This document shows positions 1 to 7,708 of a DNA stretch of 23,898 nucleotides, piece by piece. This stretch comes from Chloroflexota bacterium. GTDB lineage: Bacteria > Chloroflexota > UBA6077 > CF-72. Position 1 is the stretch's first letter. Each line of letters begins with the position of its first letter. The translations under genes were made by a program, and so were the position numbers. The stretch is taken from positions 1-23,898 of the forward strand of contig JAFAPL010000366.1 of NCBI GenBank assembly GCA_019247135.1. The letters are read 5' to 3'. The notes below the pieces were generated by a model that was given only the letters and a program-made list of their open reading frames with translations, was not told the origin of the DNA and did not search any database.

Positions 1-2
1 TG

Positions 3-1934
3 TGGGGACTGACTCGCGTCGGCTACGGCAACGAGTACTACGCCGCGGCTGTGCTCAGCATGCTCCAGAACTGGCACAACCTGTTTTTCGCCTCGTTCGA
101 TCCGGGCGGATTCGTCACGATTGACAAGCCGCCCCTCGGCTTCTGGGTTCAGGCCGCGAGCGCCAGGCTGCTCGGCTTCTCGGGATTCTCCATTCTGCTG
201 CCGGAGGCGCTCGCGGGCGTCGGATCGGTCGCCGTCGTCTACCAGCTAGTCGGACGGGCGTTCGGTCGCGGAGCCGGCTTGCTCGCGGCGTTGTTCCTGG
301 CACTGACACCAGTGGCTGTCTCGGTCAGCCGCAACAACACGATCGATTCCCTGCTGGTCTTCACGTTGCTGCTGGCGGCCTGGACGGCGGTCAAAGCCGC
401 CGAGACCGGGCGTCTGCGGTGGCTGGTGCTCACGGCAGTTGTCGTCGGGCTCGGCTTCGAGATCAAGATGCTCGAGGCGTACCTGGTTGTCCCGGCCCTG
501 GGTCTGCTCTACCTCGTGGCCGCGCCGCGGCGCCTGCCTGTGCGCATTGGCCACCTCGCGCTGGCGAGCGTGGTGCTGCTGGCGGTGTCGTTCGCCTGGC
601 CAGTGGCTGTCGATCTGACACCCGCGAATCAGCGGCCCTGGGTGGATTCCACACAGACCAACTCAGAGGTGGACCTGGCGCTTGGATACAACGGCATCCA
701 GCGACTCCTCGGCCGCGGTGCGAGCGTGAGCCTGCCCGGGTCGGCGGCGGCGGCCGACGATGGTGGCGCGTTCGGTGGAGCAGGCGGCGGCCCTGGCGGC
801 GTACAGGAAACCGGCACGCCCGGTCCGCTGCGGCTGCTGAACCAGCAGCTTGGCGGGCAGGCGAGCTGGCTGCTGGCGCTTTCGATCGCCGGACTCGTCG
901 CGACAGGCGCCGCCGCGTGGCGGACGCGACGTCAACTATCACTGAGCCGGCGCGGGCAGGCGTTCATCGTGTGGGGCACGTGGCTCGCGACAGCTGGCAG
1001 CTTCTTCAGCATCGCCGAGTACTTTCACAGCTATTACCTGGTCACGCTTGGACCACCCATCGCCGCGCTGGCGGCGATCGGAACCGTCGAGGGCTGGCGG
1101 GCATTCCGCGCGGGCACGCGACTGGCCTGGTTGCTGCCGGTCGCGATCGCCGCTGGCGGGCTGCTCGAGGCACAGATCCTCGTGCCGTACGTGAGCACCT
1201 ATCGCCCGCTGCTCGGGATCGTGCTGGTCGGTGCGTCCGTGAGCGCCGCCGTCCTGGCGGGCACGCTGCTGTTTCACAGCTTGCATGGCCTCTCGCAGCG
1301 CGTGTTCACGCGAGTTGCCGCTGCGGCCGCGGCGCTCGGCGTCGTGACATTGCTGATCGCACCTGGTGTGTGGGCGGCGATGCCTGCGCTGGGCGGAGGT
1401 GGTGGGGGATTCCTGCCATCGGCTGGTCCGGCCGTGCGCGGCGGTCCAGGCGGCGGATTCCCCGGCGGCTCCGGCGAATTCCCAGGTAGCCCCGGCGCCT
1501 CGGGCGAACTCCCAGGTAGCCCCGTCGGTTTCCCGGGTGGGCCTGGCGCCAGCACGAACGACCAGCTCATCCAGTACCTCGAGGCGCATCAGGGCTCCGA
1601 CGAGTACCTCCTCGCCACCTCCAACTCGAACGCGGCCGCTCCGATCATCCTCGCGACCGGCCAGCCCGTGATGTCCCTGGGCGGCTTCCTCGGCAGCGAT
1701 CCGATCCTCACTGCGCAGCAGTTTGCACAGATGGTGCAGGACGGAGTGGTGCGGTTCGCGATGACCGGCGGCGGACCCGGCTTCGGCGGACGAGCCGGTA
1801 CGGGCGGCGTCTCAGCGTGGGTGCAGCAGAACTGCACGCCGGTGTCGCTGGGTGCGCCGACCAGCACCGCTGGTGGCGGTCGGGGTGGCTTCGGCGGCGG
1901 CCAGCTCTACGACTGCGCGCCGCAGGCCGGCTGA
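3..1934 (+). CDS. GT39 (PMT/ArnT-like) membrane glycosyltransferase, 5' truncated by window edge
   Basis: An integral membrane glycosyltransferase of the GT39/PMT_2 group (ArnT- and YkcB-like), expected to move a sugar from a polyprenyl-phosphate donor to an acceptor outside the membrane. The frame is open to the first base: codons from position 3 read GYGNEYYAAAVLSML, the conserved first periplasmic loop of the family. The true start is therefore upstream and the internal GTG at 51 is not the start. The next conserved block, GGFVTIDKPPLGFWVQ, follows. Many hydrophobic helices fill the first two thirds. A Gly/Pro/Ser-rich stretch at about 1390-1550 precedes a soluble C-terminal domain (QYLEAHQGSDEYLLATSN and onward) usual in actinobacterial and Chloroflexi members. 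The downstream gene starts 3 nt after the stop, so they are probably co-transcribed. Donor and acceptor cannot be deduced. Confidence 0.88.
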   Translation, partial: WGLTRVGYGNEYYAAAVLSMLQNWHNLFFASFDPGGFVTIDKPPLGFWVQAASARLLGFSGFSILLPEALAGVGSVAVVYQLVGRAFGRGAGLLAALFLALTPVAVSVSRNNTIDSLLVFTLLLAAWTAVKAAETGRLRWLVLTAVVVGLGFEIKMLEAYLVVPALGLLYLVAAPRRLPVRIGHLALASVVLLAVSFAWPVAVDLTPANQRPWVDSTQTNSEVDLALGYNGIQRLLGRGASVSLPGSAAAADDGGAFGGAGGGPGGVQETGTPGPLRLLNQQLGGQASWLLALSIAGLVATGAAAWRTRRQLSLSRRGQAFIVWGTWLATAGSFFSIAEYFHSYYLVTLGPPIAALAAIGTVEGWRAFRAGTRLAWLLPVAIAAGGLLEAQILVPYVSTYRPLLGIVLVGASVSAAVLAGTLLFHSLHGLSQRVFTRVAAAAAALGVVTLLIAPGVWAAMPALGGGGGGFLPSAGPAVRGGPGGGFPGGSGEFPGSPGASGELPGSPVGFPGGPGASTNDQLIQYLEAHQGSDEYLLATSNSNAAAPIILATGQPVMSLGGFLGSDPILTAQQFAQMVQDGVVRFAMTGGGPGFGGRAGTGGVSAWVQQNCTPVSLGAPTSTAGGGRGGFGGGQLYDCAPQAG

Positions 1935-1937
1935 GAT

Positions 1938-4298
1938 ATGAAGTCGTTGGGTGCGCTGCGCGCCCGGGCGTGGCTGCCCGTGTGCGCGGCGGTCCTGCTG
2001 CTGGTGCTCGCCGCCCGGGGGCTGCTCGGGATCGACGTGCGACAGGTCGCGGCAGACGTCGTGCACGCCAACACGCCGCTACTGGCGCTCGCGCTACTCG
2101 TCTTCTATGCGACGTTTATCGTGCGCGCGATCCGCTGGCGCCAGCTGCTCGAGAACATCGGTGCCGCGCAGCCGCTGAAGAACCTTATGCGCGCGCTACT
2201 GCTGGGCTCATTCCTCAACAGCGTCAGCGTCGCCCAGGCGGGTGATGTCTATCGCGCGTACCTGCTGAAGAAAGACTCCGGCACACCGTTCACGATCACG
2301 CTCGGCACGGTTGTGGCGGAGCGCCTGCTCGATCTCGTGAGCCTCCTGGTCCTGCTTTGTCCGGCGATAGTCCTCTCCTACCACATGCCCGCGGCGGTGC
2401 AGCTGACTTCCGTCGCGGCCGCCGGAGTCGCGGCGTGTGCCCTGTTCGCACTGCGTGTTGCACCCCGCGTTCGACCATTCGTGCAGCGTCGGCTGCCGGC
2501 GCGGTGGCACTCTGCTTACGAAAACCTGGAGCGAGGTGCGCTTTCGGCATCACGCATGCCAGTTCGGTTGGCCGCGCTGTCGAGCGCGGCGTGGCTGATC
2601 GAGGGCGCCACGTTGTATTTGCTCGCAAGCGCAGTCGGCGCAAACATCAGCCCCGCGACTGCGCTGCTGGCCGGACTGGTTGCGTCCGTGCTTTCAGCCG
2701 AGCCGATCACACCGGGTGGTCTGGGTGCGACCGAGCCTGGCATTGTGGTCGTGCTGACCAGCGCCGGGGTAGACGCGACCAGCGCCAGCGCCGTCGCCGT
2801 GCTGAACCGACTCGTGAACTACGCCAGTCTGGCGGTTGCCGCCGCGGTTCTCGTCGCTCTCAGTCGATTCCAAGCTTTCGGACCCATAGTCAGAGGTATG
2901 AGCCTCAATGATTCATCGGTAGCCTCGGCCGGTATCCCCGCGGCTGCTGAACAGCATGACACTTCGTCCGAGGCGCAGCGACGCGCTCGTGGGCGACGCG
3001 CGGGTCTCGCACGCCGAGCCTTCGCGCGAACCGCCATCGCGGCATCGGTCGTGGCTCTCGTCGGATTGGGCATCGTGGATCGCGCGGGTGATCTGTCCGT
3101 CAGTTCGCTGACGAACGCCGTGCCCGTGCTGGCGGCGCAGAACTCCGCTCAGGATTCCGCTATCCAGAGCGTCATTCAGCGGAGCAACGCAGAGCAGGCC
3201 CAGGCGATTGCATCGAAAGATCCATCCGTCATGGCCGACACCGCGACCACCAGCTATTACCAGCAACTGCAGCAGATCAATCAGGATTTGCTGAGCAACG
3301 GCGTGAGCAGCATCGCGTTGACCAATCTCGAGTGGGGTCCGGTCAACGTGAGTGATACGACGGCGACCGCGACCACGTACGAGACGTGGCAGACCACCTA
3401 TGCCGATGGCTCCACTGATCGATCGCGGGATGAGAACGACTATTCGCTGGTGCTGCAGAACGGCGCGTGGGTGATCACCTCGGACGATCACCCGACGGCG
3501 AACACTGGTCGGCCATCGACCACGACGGCGCCTGTCCCGTCGTCGCCGTCCTCCCCGTCCTCGCCATCGGCTCCGTCCACGACGCGGAATCCAGGCAATA
3601 TCGCGACCTCCAACAACTGGTCTGGCTATGCCGCGACCGGTGGGACGTACACGGCCGTCAGCGGCACGTGGACGGTTCCCGACTACTCGGCTGGCAGTAG
3701 CGGTGGCGTCGACGCGACCTGGGTAGGCATCGGCGGAGTCTCCAGCCGCGACCTGATCCAGGCGGGTACGCAACAGGCGTCCAGTGGGTCCGGTCAGACG
3801 CAGTATCAGGCGTGGATCGAGATGTTGCCGGCAGCCTCACACCCGGTGCCGTTGGCGGTGCGTCCAGGTGACTCGGTGAGCGTCTCGATCGACGAGCAGA
3901 ACACGGGCACCTGGCAGATTTCATTCACCAACAACACGACCGGTCAGACGTATCAGACGAGCGTCCAGTACACCTCGACGAACTCATCGGCGGAGTGGAT
4001 CGAAGAGGCGCCCAGCGCTGGGCGCGGTGGCATCCTGCCACTGGATAACTTCGGTTCGGTGAACTTCACCGCTGGGTCCGCGGTCAAGGACGGGCAGAGC
4101 GTGAGCATCGCGTCGAGTGGTGCCAGGGCGATCACACTGATCGGTGCGAACCAGCAGCCGCTGGCCGTGCCGTCGGCGATCGGGAGCGATGGGTCGAGCT
4201 TCAGCGTCAGCCGGACGCAGGCGGCTGCAGGCGCGACGTCGCAGAGCCAGCGGCCTGGCCGCGGCTACCAGCCCGTTCCAGTGTTGCCCCTGCCATAA
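1938..4298 (+). CDS. Flippase-like (LPG_synthase_TM) / NTF2-like / G1 glutamic peptidase (eqolisin) fusion protein
   Basis: One uninterrupted 786-residue frame with four parts. Residues 1-320 are a polytopic membrane domain of the UPF0104/lysylphosphatidylglycerol-synthase-TM type (AglD/MprF flippase-like), the normal length of a stand-alone protein. Residues 347-381 are an Arg-rich stretch followed by one hydrophobic helix, predicting a cytoplasm-to-outside crossing. Residues about 405-520 look like an NTF2/ARC6-IMS-like domain. A Pro/Ser/Thr linker (525-552) leads to a G1 glutamic peptidase domain (559-762): NNWSGYAA, SGTWTVPD, DATWVGIGG, catalytic Gln608 in LIQAG and catalytic Glu686 in SAEWIEE. 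The peptidase would act outside the cell, at acidic pH as known eqolisins do. An in-frame ATG at 2898 (residue 321), preceded by AGAGG at a poor 1-nt spacing, could be an internal start making the peptidase half alone. The gene ends before a strong terminator. Confidence 0.85.
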   Translation: MKSLGALRARAWLPVCAAVLLLVLAARGLLGIDVRQVAADVVHANTPLLALALLVFYATFIVRAIRWRQLLENIGAAQPLKNLMRALLLGSFLNSVSVAQAGDVYRAYLLKKDSGTPFTITLGTVVAERLLDLVSLLVLLCPAIVLSYHMPAAVQLTSVAAAGVAACALFALRVAPRVRPFVQRRLPARWHSAYENLERGALSASRMPVRLAALSSAAWLIEGATLYLLASAVGANISPATALLAGLVASVLSAEPITPGGLGATEPGIVVVLTSAGVDATSASAVAVLNRLVNYASLAVAAAVLVALSRFQAFGPIVRGMSLNDSSVASAGIPAAAEQHDTSSEAQRRARGRRAGLARRAFARTAIAASVVALVGLGIVDRAGDLSVSSLTNAVPVLAAQNSAQDSAIQSVIQRSNAEQAQAIASKDPSVMADTATTSYYQQLQQINQDLLSNGVSSIALTNLEWGPVNVSDTTATATTYETWQTTYADGSTDRSRDENDYSLVLQNGAWVITSDDHPTANTGRPSTTTAPVPSSPSSPSSPSAPSTTRNPGNIATSNNWSGYAATGGTYTAVSGTWTVPDYSAGSSGGVDATWVGIGGVSSRDLIQAGTQQASSGSGQTQYQAWIEMLPAASHPVPLAVRPGDSVSVSIDEQNTGTWQISFTNNTTGQTYQTSVQYTSTNSSAEWIEEAPSAGRGGILPLDNFGSVNFTAGSAVKDGQSVSIASSGARAITLIGANQQPLAVPSAIGSDGSSFSVSRTQAAAGATSQSQRPGRGYQPVPVLPLP

Positions 4299-4312
4299 TC
4301 GACACTTCGCGC

Positions 4313-4339
4313 AAAGAGGGCCGCAAGGCCCTCTTTTTT
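4313..4339 (+). terminator. Rho-independent terminator
   Basis: A perfect 10-bp stem, AAAGAGGGCC / GGCCCTCTTT, closes a GCAA tetraloop and runs into a continuous T tract ending at 4339. It lies 14 nt after the stop of the flippase-peptidase gene and ends the GT39/flippase-peptidase transcription unit. The opposite strand has only a short T run, so it is mainly a plus-strand terminator. Confidence 0.93.
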
Positions 4340-4350
4340 GTGCCCGAAAG

Positions 4351-4509
4351 AGTTGATCGCTCTGGCTAGTCGCAGCGGCAGCCCGCAAGAAGACACTCGG
4401 GCGCGCAGTGATCCGCTCGCGACTGCTGTGCGACTAGGGTCTGACTTCGCGGGCAGCCCCTGTTGCGTCCAGATTCTTCAACTTGGAAGTTGATCGCTCT
4501 GGCTAGTCG
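4351..4509. repeat. 22-bp direct repeat pair with nearby inverted repeats in a non-coding gap
   Basis: The same 22 bases, beginning AGTTGATCGC and ending GGCTAGTCG, occur at 4351-4372 and 4488-4509. Inverted matches lie around them: CTAGTCGCA at 4366-4374 against TGCGACTAG at about 4427-4435, TGATCGC at 4491-4497 against GCGATCA at 4542-4548, and CAACTTGGAAGTTG at about 4479-4492. No reading frame in 4340-4545 resembles a gene. The block sits between the terminator and the convergent DoxX gene. It may be a mobile-element remnant or a structured RNA; I do not recognise a family. Confidence 0.6.
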
Positions 4510-4545
4510 AGGCGGCGCTGTGACTGCCAAATGTTCAACTTGCGA

Positions 4546-5007
4546 TCAGCGCGTTGCGGGCACCCCCTGGGTATTGAGCGCCGGTTCCCTACGCCGGATC
4601 AGCCACTCGTCGAGCGCCAGCGCGCCCGACCCACCGATCAGGAGCATCGCTGCGCCCGCCAGCAGCATCAGGTCGATACGTGCGTTATCCCAGCCCGCGC
4701 CGCGGCCGAGCTTCACGTACAGCGAGGTGACCAGGAACTCACACACGAACCACACCGCTACCCAGCGAGCACCGAAGCCGAGCAGCAACAACAGCCCGCC
4801 GATGATCTCGCCGGTGGCCATGACGGGACCTATCACCTGAGGCAGCGGCATACCGAGTTGGGTCACGAAGTTGATGAAGTTGCCGATGCCGGCCGCCCAC
4901 TTCTGAATACCAGCGACCAGCAGAATCAGGCCCATCATCAAGCGAACCACGGTGATGCCCCAGCGGGGCTCTCCGACTGCGGAAAGGCGCACTTCAAAGT
5001 CCTCCAT
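4546..5007 (-). CDS. DoxX family membrane protein
   Basis: A 153-residue protein with four hydrophobic helices in the DoxX arrangement. The first helix carries the family pattern RLMMGLILLVAGIQKW, followed by a long loop (GNFINFVTQLGMPLPQVIGP) and the Gly/Leu-rich second helix (GEIIGGLLLLLGFGARW). DoxX proteins are small inner-membrane proteins linked to quinone or thiol redox chemistry, but most members have no proven activity. It is the last gene of the long minus-strand cluster, 63 nt after the preceding gene, a larger gap than the overlaps upstream. Its link to the sugar pathway is therefore weaker. Start chosen at the ATG giving MEDFEVRL; GGATTGGA just upstream is a weak ribosome-binding candidate. 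Confidence 0.85.
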   Translation of the reverse strand: MEDFEVRLSAVGEPRWGITVVRLMMGLILLVAGIQKWAAGIGNFINFVTQLGMPLPQVIGPVMATGEIIGGLLLLLGFGARWVAVWFVCEFLVTSLYVKLGRGAGWDNARIDLMLLAGAAMLLIGGSGALALDEWLIRRREPALNTQGVPATR

Positions 5008-5070
5008 TCCAATCCGAACAGGTTCTTCTGGTGTACGGACGAGGGCCGAGCTGTGGATTCAATTCGGAAT

Positions 5071-5562
5071 TCAGCGCAGCAGCAACCGAGCCGCGACCAC
5101 TGTCACCGTCCCGTACACCAGGTGGGCGCTCAAGTCGTCCCAGAGGGTCTTCAGGTCGTAGCTCCAGATGGGCTTGTACACGCCCGCGACCGGCAGACTT
5201 ACGTAGCTCGCAAGCCACACCAGCAGGCCGAGCAGCGGCCCCTGCCGCAAGCGGACGCCGCTGCCACACACGACGCCGAGCACCACGCCATACTGGACCC
5301 CGTACACCCAGTGCATCACGTTCGTCGTCAGCCGCGCACGTGAGGCCGGCAGTTCGTCGCGCGTGGCGACCTCGTACAGCAACTTGCCCACCTTCGCCGG
5401 AGCAGATGCATCATCCCAGGATTCGAGGCCGCTGGCGGATTCCCAGGTCAAGAAGTCGCTGGAGCCGCCGCCTCGCTTATAGCGGATGTACCAGACGAGG
5501 TCCATTGCGAGCGTGCCGATCGCACCAGCGATGATGCCGGCGGCGAAGGCGCGCACCTTCAT
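5071..5562 (-). CDS. Hypothetical membrane protein, about four TM helices
   Basis: A 163-residue protein I cannot assign to a family with confidence. It begins with a hydrophobic helix containing GIIAGAIGTLAMDLVWY, resembling the start of small YagU/DUF1440-type membrane proteins. A polar loop with SGLESWDDASAPAKVGKLLYE follows, then three more hydrophobic segments (VYGVQYGVVLGVVCG, GPLLGLLVWLASYVSLPVAG, HLVYGTVTVVAARLLL). Its ATG overlaps the stop of the upstream enolase-superfamily gene by 4 nt (ATGA), so translation is probably coupled. A role connected with the catabolic cluster, such as membrane passage of a substrate or product, is only a guess from position. Confidence 0.7.
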   Translation of the reverse strand: MKVRAFAAGIIAGAIGTLAMDLVWYIRYKRGGGSSDFLTWESASGLESWDDASAPAKVGKLLYEVATRDELPASRARLTTNVMHWVYGVQYGVVLGVVCGSGVRLRQGPLLGLLVWLASYVSLPVAGVYKPIWSYDLKTLWDDLSAHLVYGTVTVVAARLLLR

Positions 5563-6710
5563 GCTTCTTCGGTGTACGTGCGTATGTGCCGCGGGCGGCG
5601 GTCACCGCTCAGCTTGCGCTGAACAAGCGCCTGCTCGTCCAGCTCGATGCCCAGTCCAGGCGCCGTCGGCAGGTCGATGTAGCTGTCCTTGACTTGGAAG
5701 CTGTTCTTTGCGACCTCACGGCCAAGCGCCTCGAAGTTGACAAAGTACTCGGTGATGAGAAAGTTCGAGATGCACGCGGAAACCTGGAGTGTGCTGGCCA
5801 GTCCCAGCGTCGTGCTGTTGTAGTTGTGCGGCGCGACGGTCACGTGCCACGGTTCAGCAGCGGACGCGATCTCCTTGAGGGCCAGAATGCCGCCACAGTT
5901 GCACACGTCGGGGTTCAAAATGTCGGCGGCGCGCTGCGCAAACACTTGCGCGAACTGGTTCTTGCTGTACAGCGCCTCGCCCGTGACGACTGGTAGGGAA
6001 ATGCGCCGGCGGACCTCCGCAAGCCCGTCCATGTCCTCGGCGTCGATCGGCTCCTCGTACCAGAACGGCTGAAACTCCTCCAACCGCCGCGCGACACGAA
6101 TGGCTTCGTTTGGTGCGAGCCGGCGGTGCACCTCCACCAGGATCTCGACTTTCGGACCAACCGCTTCACGCACGGCGCGCACGCGCTCGACGGCCAGGTC
6201 CTCTTCGGCGCGTCCAATGTGCGTCCGCCAGGGATTCGTGAAGGGGTCGAACTTGAGCGCGGTGAATCCTCTTGCGATGACATCACATGCACGTTGCGCG
6301 ATCTGGTCGGGTGTCCTGGCTGACTCCGACCACCCATTTGCATACACGCGGATGCGGCCGCGACACGGTCCACCCAAGAGGTTATAGACGGGCTGGTTGC
6401 ACGCTTTGCCGACAATATCCCACATCGCCTGTTCGATGCCGCTGAGCGCCGACCAGTAATCCATGGCCGGCCGTCGCAATGCGTAGTCGAGATGCATGAC
6501 CGACGAGAAGTGCTTGATGGCAAATGGACTCCGTCCAACCAGGTGGCGGCCCATCTCCGTGATGTGGGCCAGCATGGCGGCATCGCGGTCCTGCTGGGTG
6601 TACGCCTCGCCCCAGCCGACCAGACCTTCGTCGGTCTCGAGCTTCACGAACAACCAGCTTTTGCTGCCGCCCGTGTCGACCAGAAAGGGTGTGACTCCAG
6701 TAACGCGCAT
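5559..6710 (-). CDS. Mandelate racemase/muconate lactonizing enzyme family (galactonate dehydratase-like)
   Basis: A 383-residue enolase-superfamily enzyme, full length for the group. The N-terminal capping domain contains GWGEAYTQQ and the barrel domain carries the metal-binding series Glu193 in LVEVH, Glu219 or Glu220 in WYEEP and Glu245 in VTGEA. His195 follows the first ligand as in D-galactonate dehydratase, and His295 (APHN) pairs with Asp268 (NPDVCNCGG). These are marks of the galactonate/gluconate dehydratase branch, which removes water from a sugar acid to a 2-keto-3-deoxy acid using Mg2+. The first ligand is Glu rather than the Asp of DgoD, so the substrate may differ. It overlaps the upstream oxidoreductase gene by 1 nt (TGATG) and the downstream membrane-protein gene by 4 nt. 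No aldolase or KDG kinase is nearby. Confidence 0.9.
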   Translation of the reverse strand: MRVTGVTPFLVDTGGSKSWLFVKLETDEGLVGWGEAYTQQDRDAAMLAHITEMGRHLVGRSPFAIKHFSSVMHLDYALRRPAMDYWSALSGIEQAMWDIVGKACNQPVYNLLGGPCRGRIRVYANGWSESARTPDQIAQRACDVIARGFTALKFDPFTNPWRTHIGRAEEDLAVERVRAVREAVGPKVEILVEVHRRLAPNEAIRVARRLEEFQPFWYEEPIDAEDMDGLAEVRRRISLPVVTGEALYSKNQFAQVFAQRAADILNPDVCNCGGILALKEIASAAEPWHVTVAPHNYNSTTLGLASTLQVSACISNFLITEYFVNFEALGREVAKNSFQVKDSYIDLPTAPGLGIELDEQALVQRKLSGDRRPRHIRTYTEEA

Positions 6711-7627
6711 CAGGACGCCTCCTCCAAACTGACTTGGCAGCCTCGGCTGAGCGACTCCTCCGCGGCTGACAGAATCTCCACCACTCGAGCGCCGAAGTGC
6801 ACATCGCAGGGATGCCGTTTGTCAGATCGACCGGCTTGTTCGAGCAGGCTGGTGAGCGCCGCTCCGTGTGCGCGCACCGGGTCGACTTTGACGACGGGAG
6901 CCTCTTCGCGTCCGTGCTCGCCATAGACGTAGGTCGAGCCGCCAATGGCCTTGTCCGGAACCATCAAGCTGAGCGACATCGTGCTGGAGCGTCCTTGCGG
7001 ATGTTGCAGGACGAGGTGGACCTGATCGCGCACACCCCGTCCGGCGACGACGGATGTGACTGGACCCAGCAGTGGCAACAGAATAGAGAGGGCGTGCGGA
7101 CCAACGTCCCACAAGCCACCTTTTTCGTGACGCCACGGTGATTGGCCGAATGGATTGCCGTCGGTAAGAATCGAGGCAGCCACTTCGGCACGGCCGCACT
7201 CCCACCCGCCGACCTGCTGGAGCCGTTGAATCCACTGTTGAATTTCTGGAATGAATCGACGCGTAAAGAAGACGATCGAAGCGACGTCTTTCTCGGTGGC
7301 GGTGCGTTCGAGACGACGGCCCTGCTCGACCGTGGTCGCAATCGGCTTTTCCAGGAGCAAGTGCTTGCCAGCGTTCGCAGCACGTAGCGCGATATCTGCC
7401 TGGACGTCAGGCGGCACCGCGAAGGTCAGCGCTTCCACGTCTCCGAGGAGCTGGTCGAGGTCCAGGTAGGCGCGTGTGGCGAGTTCGCTCGCGGCGGCTT
7501 CGGTTTTGCTCTTGTCGCGTCCCCAGACGCCTGCGAGCTGTACATCAGGGTGTTGCACCGCGCTGGCGCCGTGGACGGTACGCGCCCAGTAACCGGTGCC
7601 GATCAGTCCTAGCTTGAGAGGGTTCAT
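6710..7627 (-). CDS. Gfo/Idh/MocA family NAD(P)-dependent oxidoreductase (copy 1)
   Basis: A 305-residue cytoplasmic dehydrogenase. The N-terminal Rossmann fold starts with KLGLIGTGYWA (dinucleotide-binding GTGxxA), followed by the family's conserved LLEKPI (Glu93-Lys94-Pro95) with the catalytic Lys, and DVGPH (Asp174, His178), the usual proton-relay pair. Members oxidise or reduce sugar hydroxyls or keto groups. It is shorter than copy 2 and only distantly similar to it, so the two probably act on different intermediates. It is separated from the VOC gene upstream by 81 nt holding a repeat and a possible promoter of its own, and translationally coupled to the dehydratase downstream. There is no clear Shine-Dalgarno before the ATG. 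Confidence 0.9.
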   Translation of the reverse strand: MNPLKLGLIGTGYWARTVHGASAVQHPDVQLAGVWGRDKSKTEAAASELATRAYLDLDQLLGDVEALTFAVPPDVQADIALRAANAGKHLLLEKPIATTVEQGRRLERTATEKDVASIVFFTRRFIPEIQQWIQRLQQVGGWECGRAEVAASILTDGNPFGQSPWRHEKGGLWDVGPHALSILLPLLGPVTSVVAGRGVRDQVHLVLQHPQGRSSTMSLSLMVPDKAIGGSTYVYGEHGREEAPVVKVDPVRAHGAALTSLLEQAGRSDKRHPCDVHFGARVVEILSAAEESLSRGCQVSLEEAS

Positions 7628-7639
7628 CGAGTCTCTGCC

Positions 7640-7645
7640 ACTGTA
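7640..7645 (-). promoter_or_regulatory. Possible -10 box (leaderless type) for the second half of the cluster
   Basis: TACAGT on the minus strand, 12 nt before the oxidoreductase ATG at 7627, fits TANNNT. No convincing -35 is visible. It would allow separate transcription of the oxidoreductase/dehydratase/membrane-protein/DoxX genes. Confidence 0.35.
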
Positions 7646-7653
7646 TCGCCCGC

Positions 7654-7702
7654 GGGGAAACTTTATCTCTCCGAGGTTCCAAGAGGGCAGGGCCCCCTTC
7701 GC
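7654..7702. repeat. Degenerate copy of the dispersed intergenic repeat, with hairpin
   Basis: The 30 bases from 7654 match 16792-16821 at 26 positions, including ATCTC and CCGAGG followed by TCCAAG. Both copies continue into a hairpin at the same place. Here it is AAGAGGGC-AGG-GCCCCCTT (7681-7699, one mismatch); the other copy has CAAGGGGC-CAT-GCCCCTTG. It fills most of the gap between the VOC and oxidoreductase genes and may attenuate read-through. Confidence 0.65.
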
Positions 7703-7708
7703 GCGGCG

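Noticed and set aside
419..1489. Plus-strand open frame of 356 codons inside the GT39 gene
   Set aside because: It is a second frame of the same strand, Arg-rich and without helices, whereas the GT39 frame has conserved motifs.
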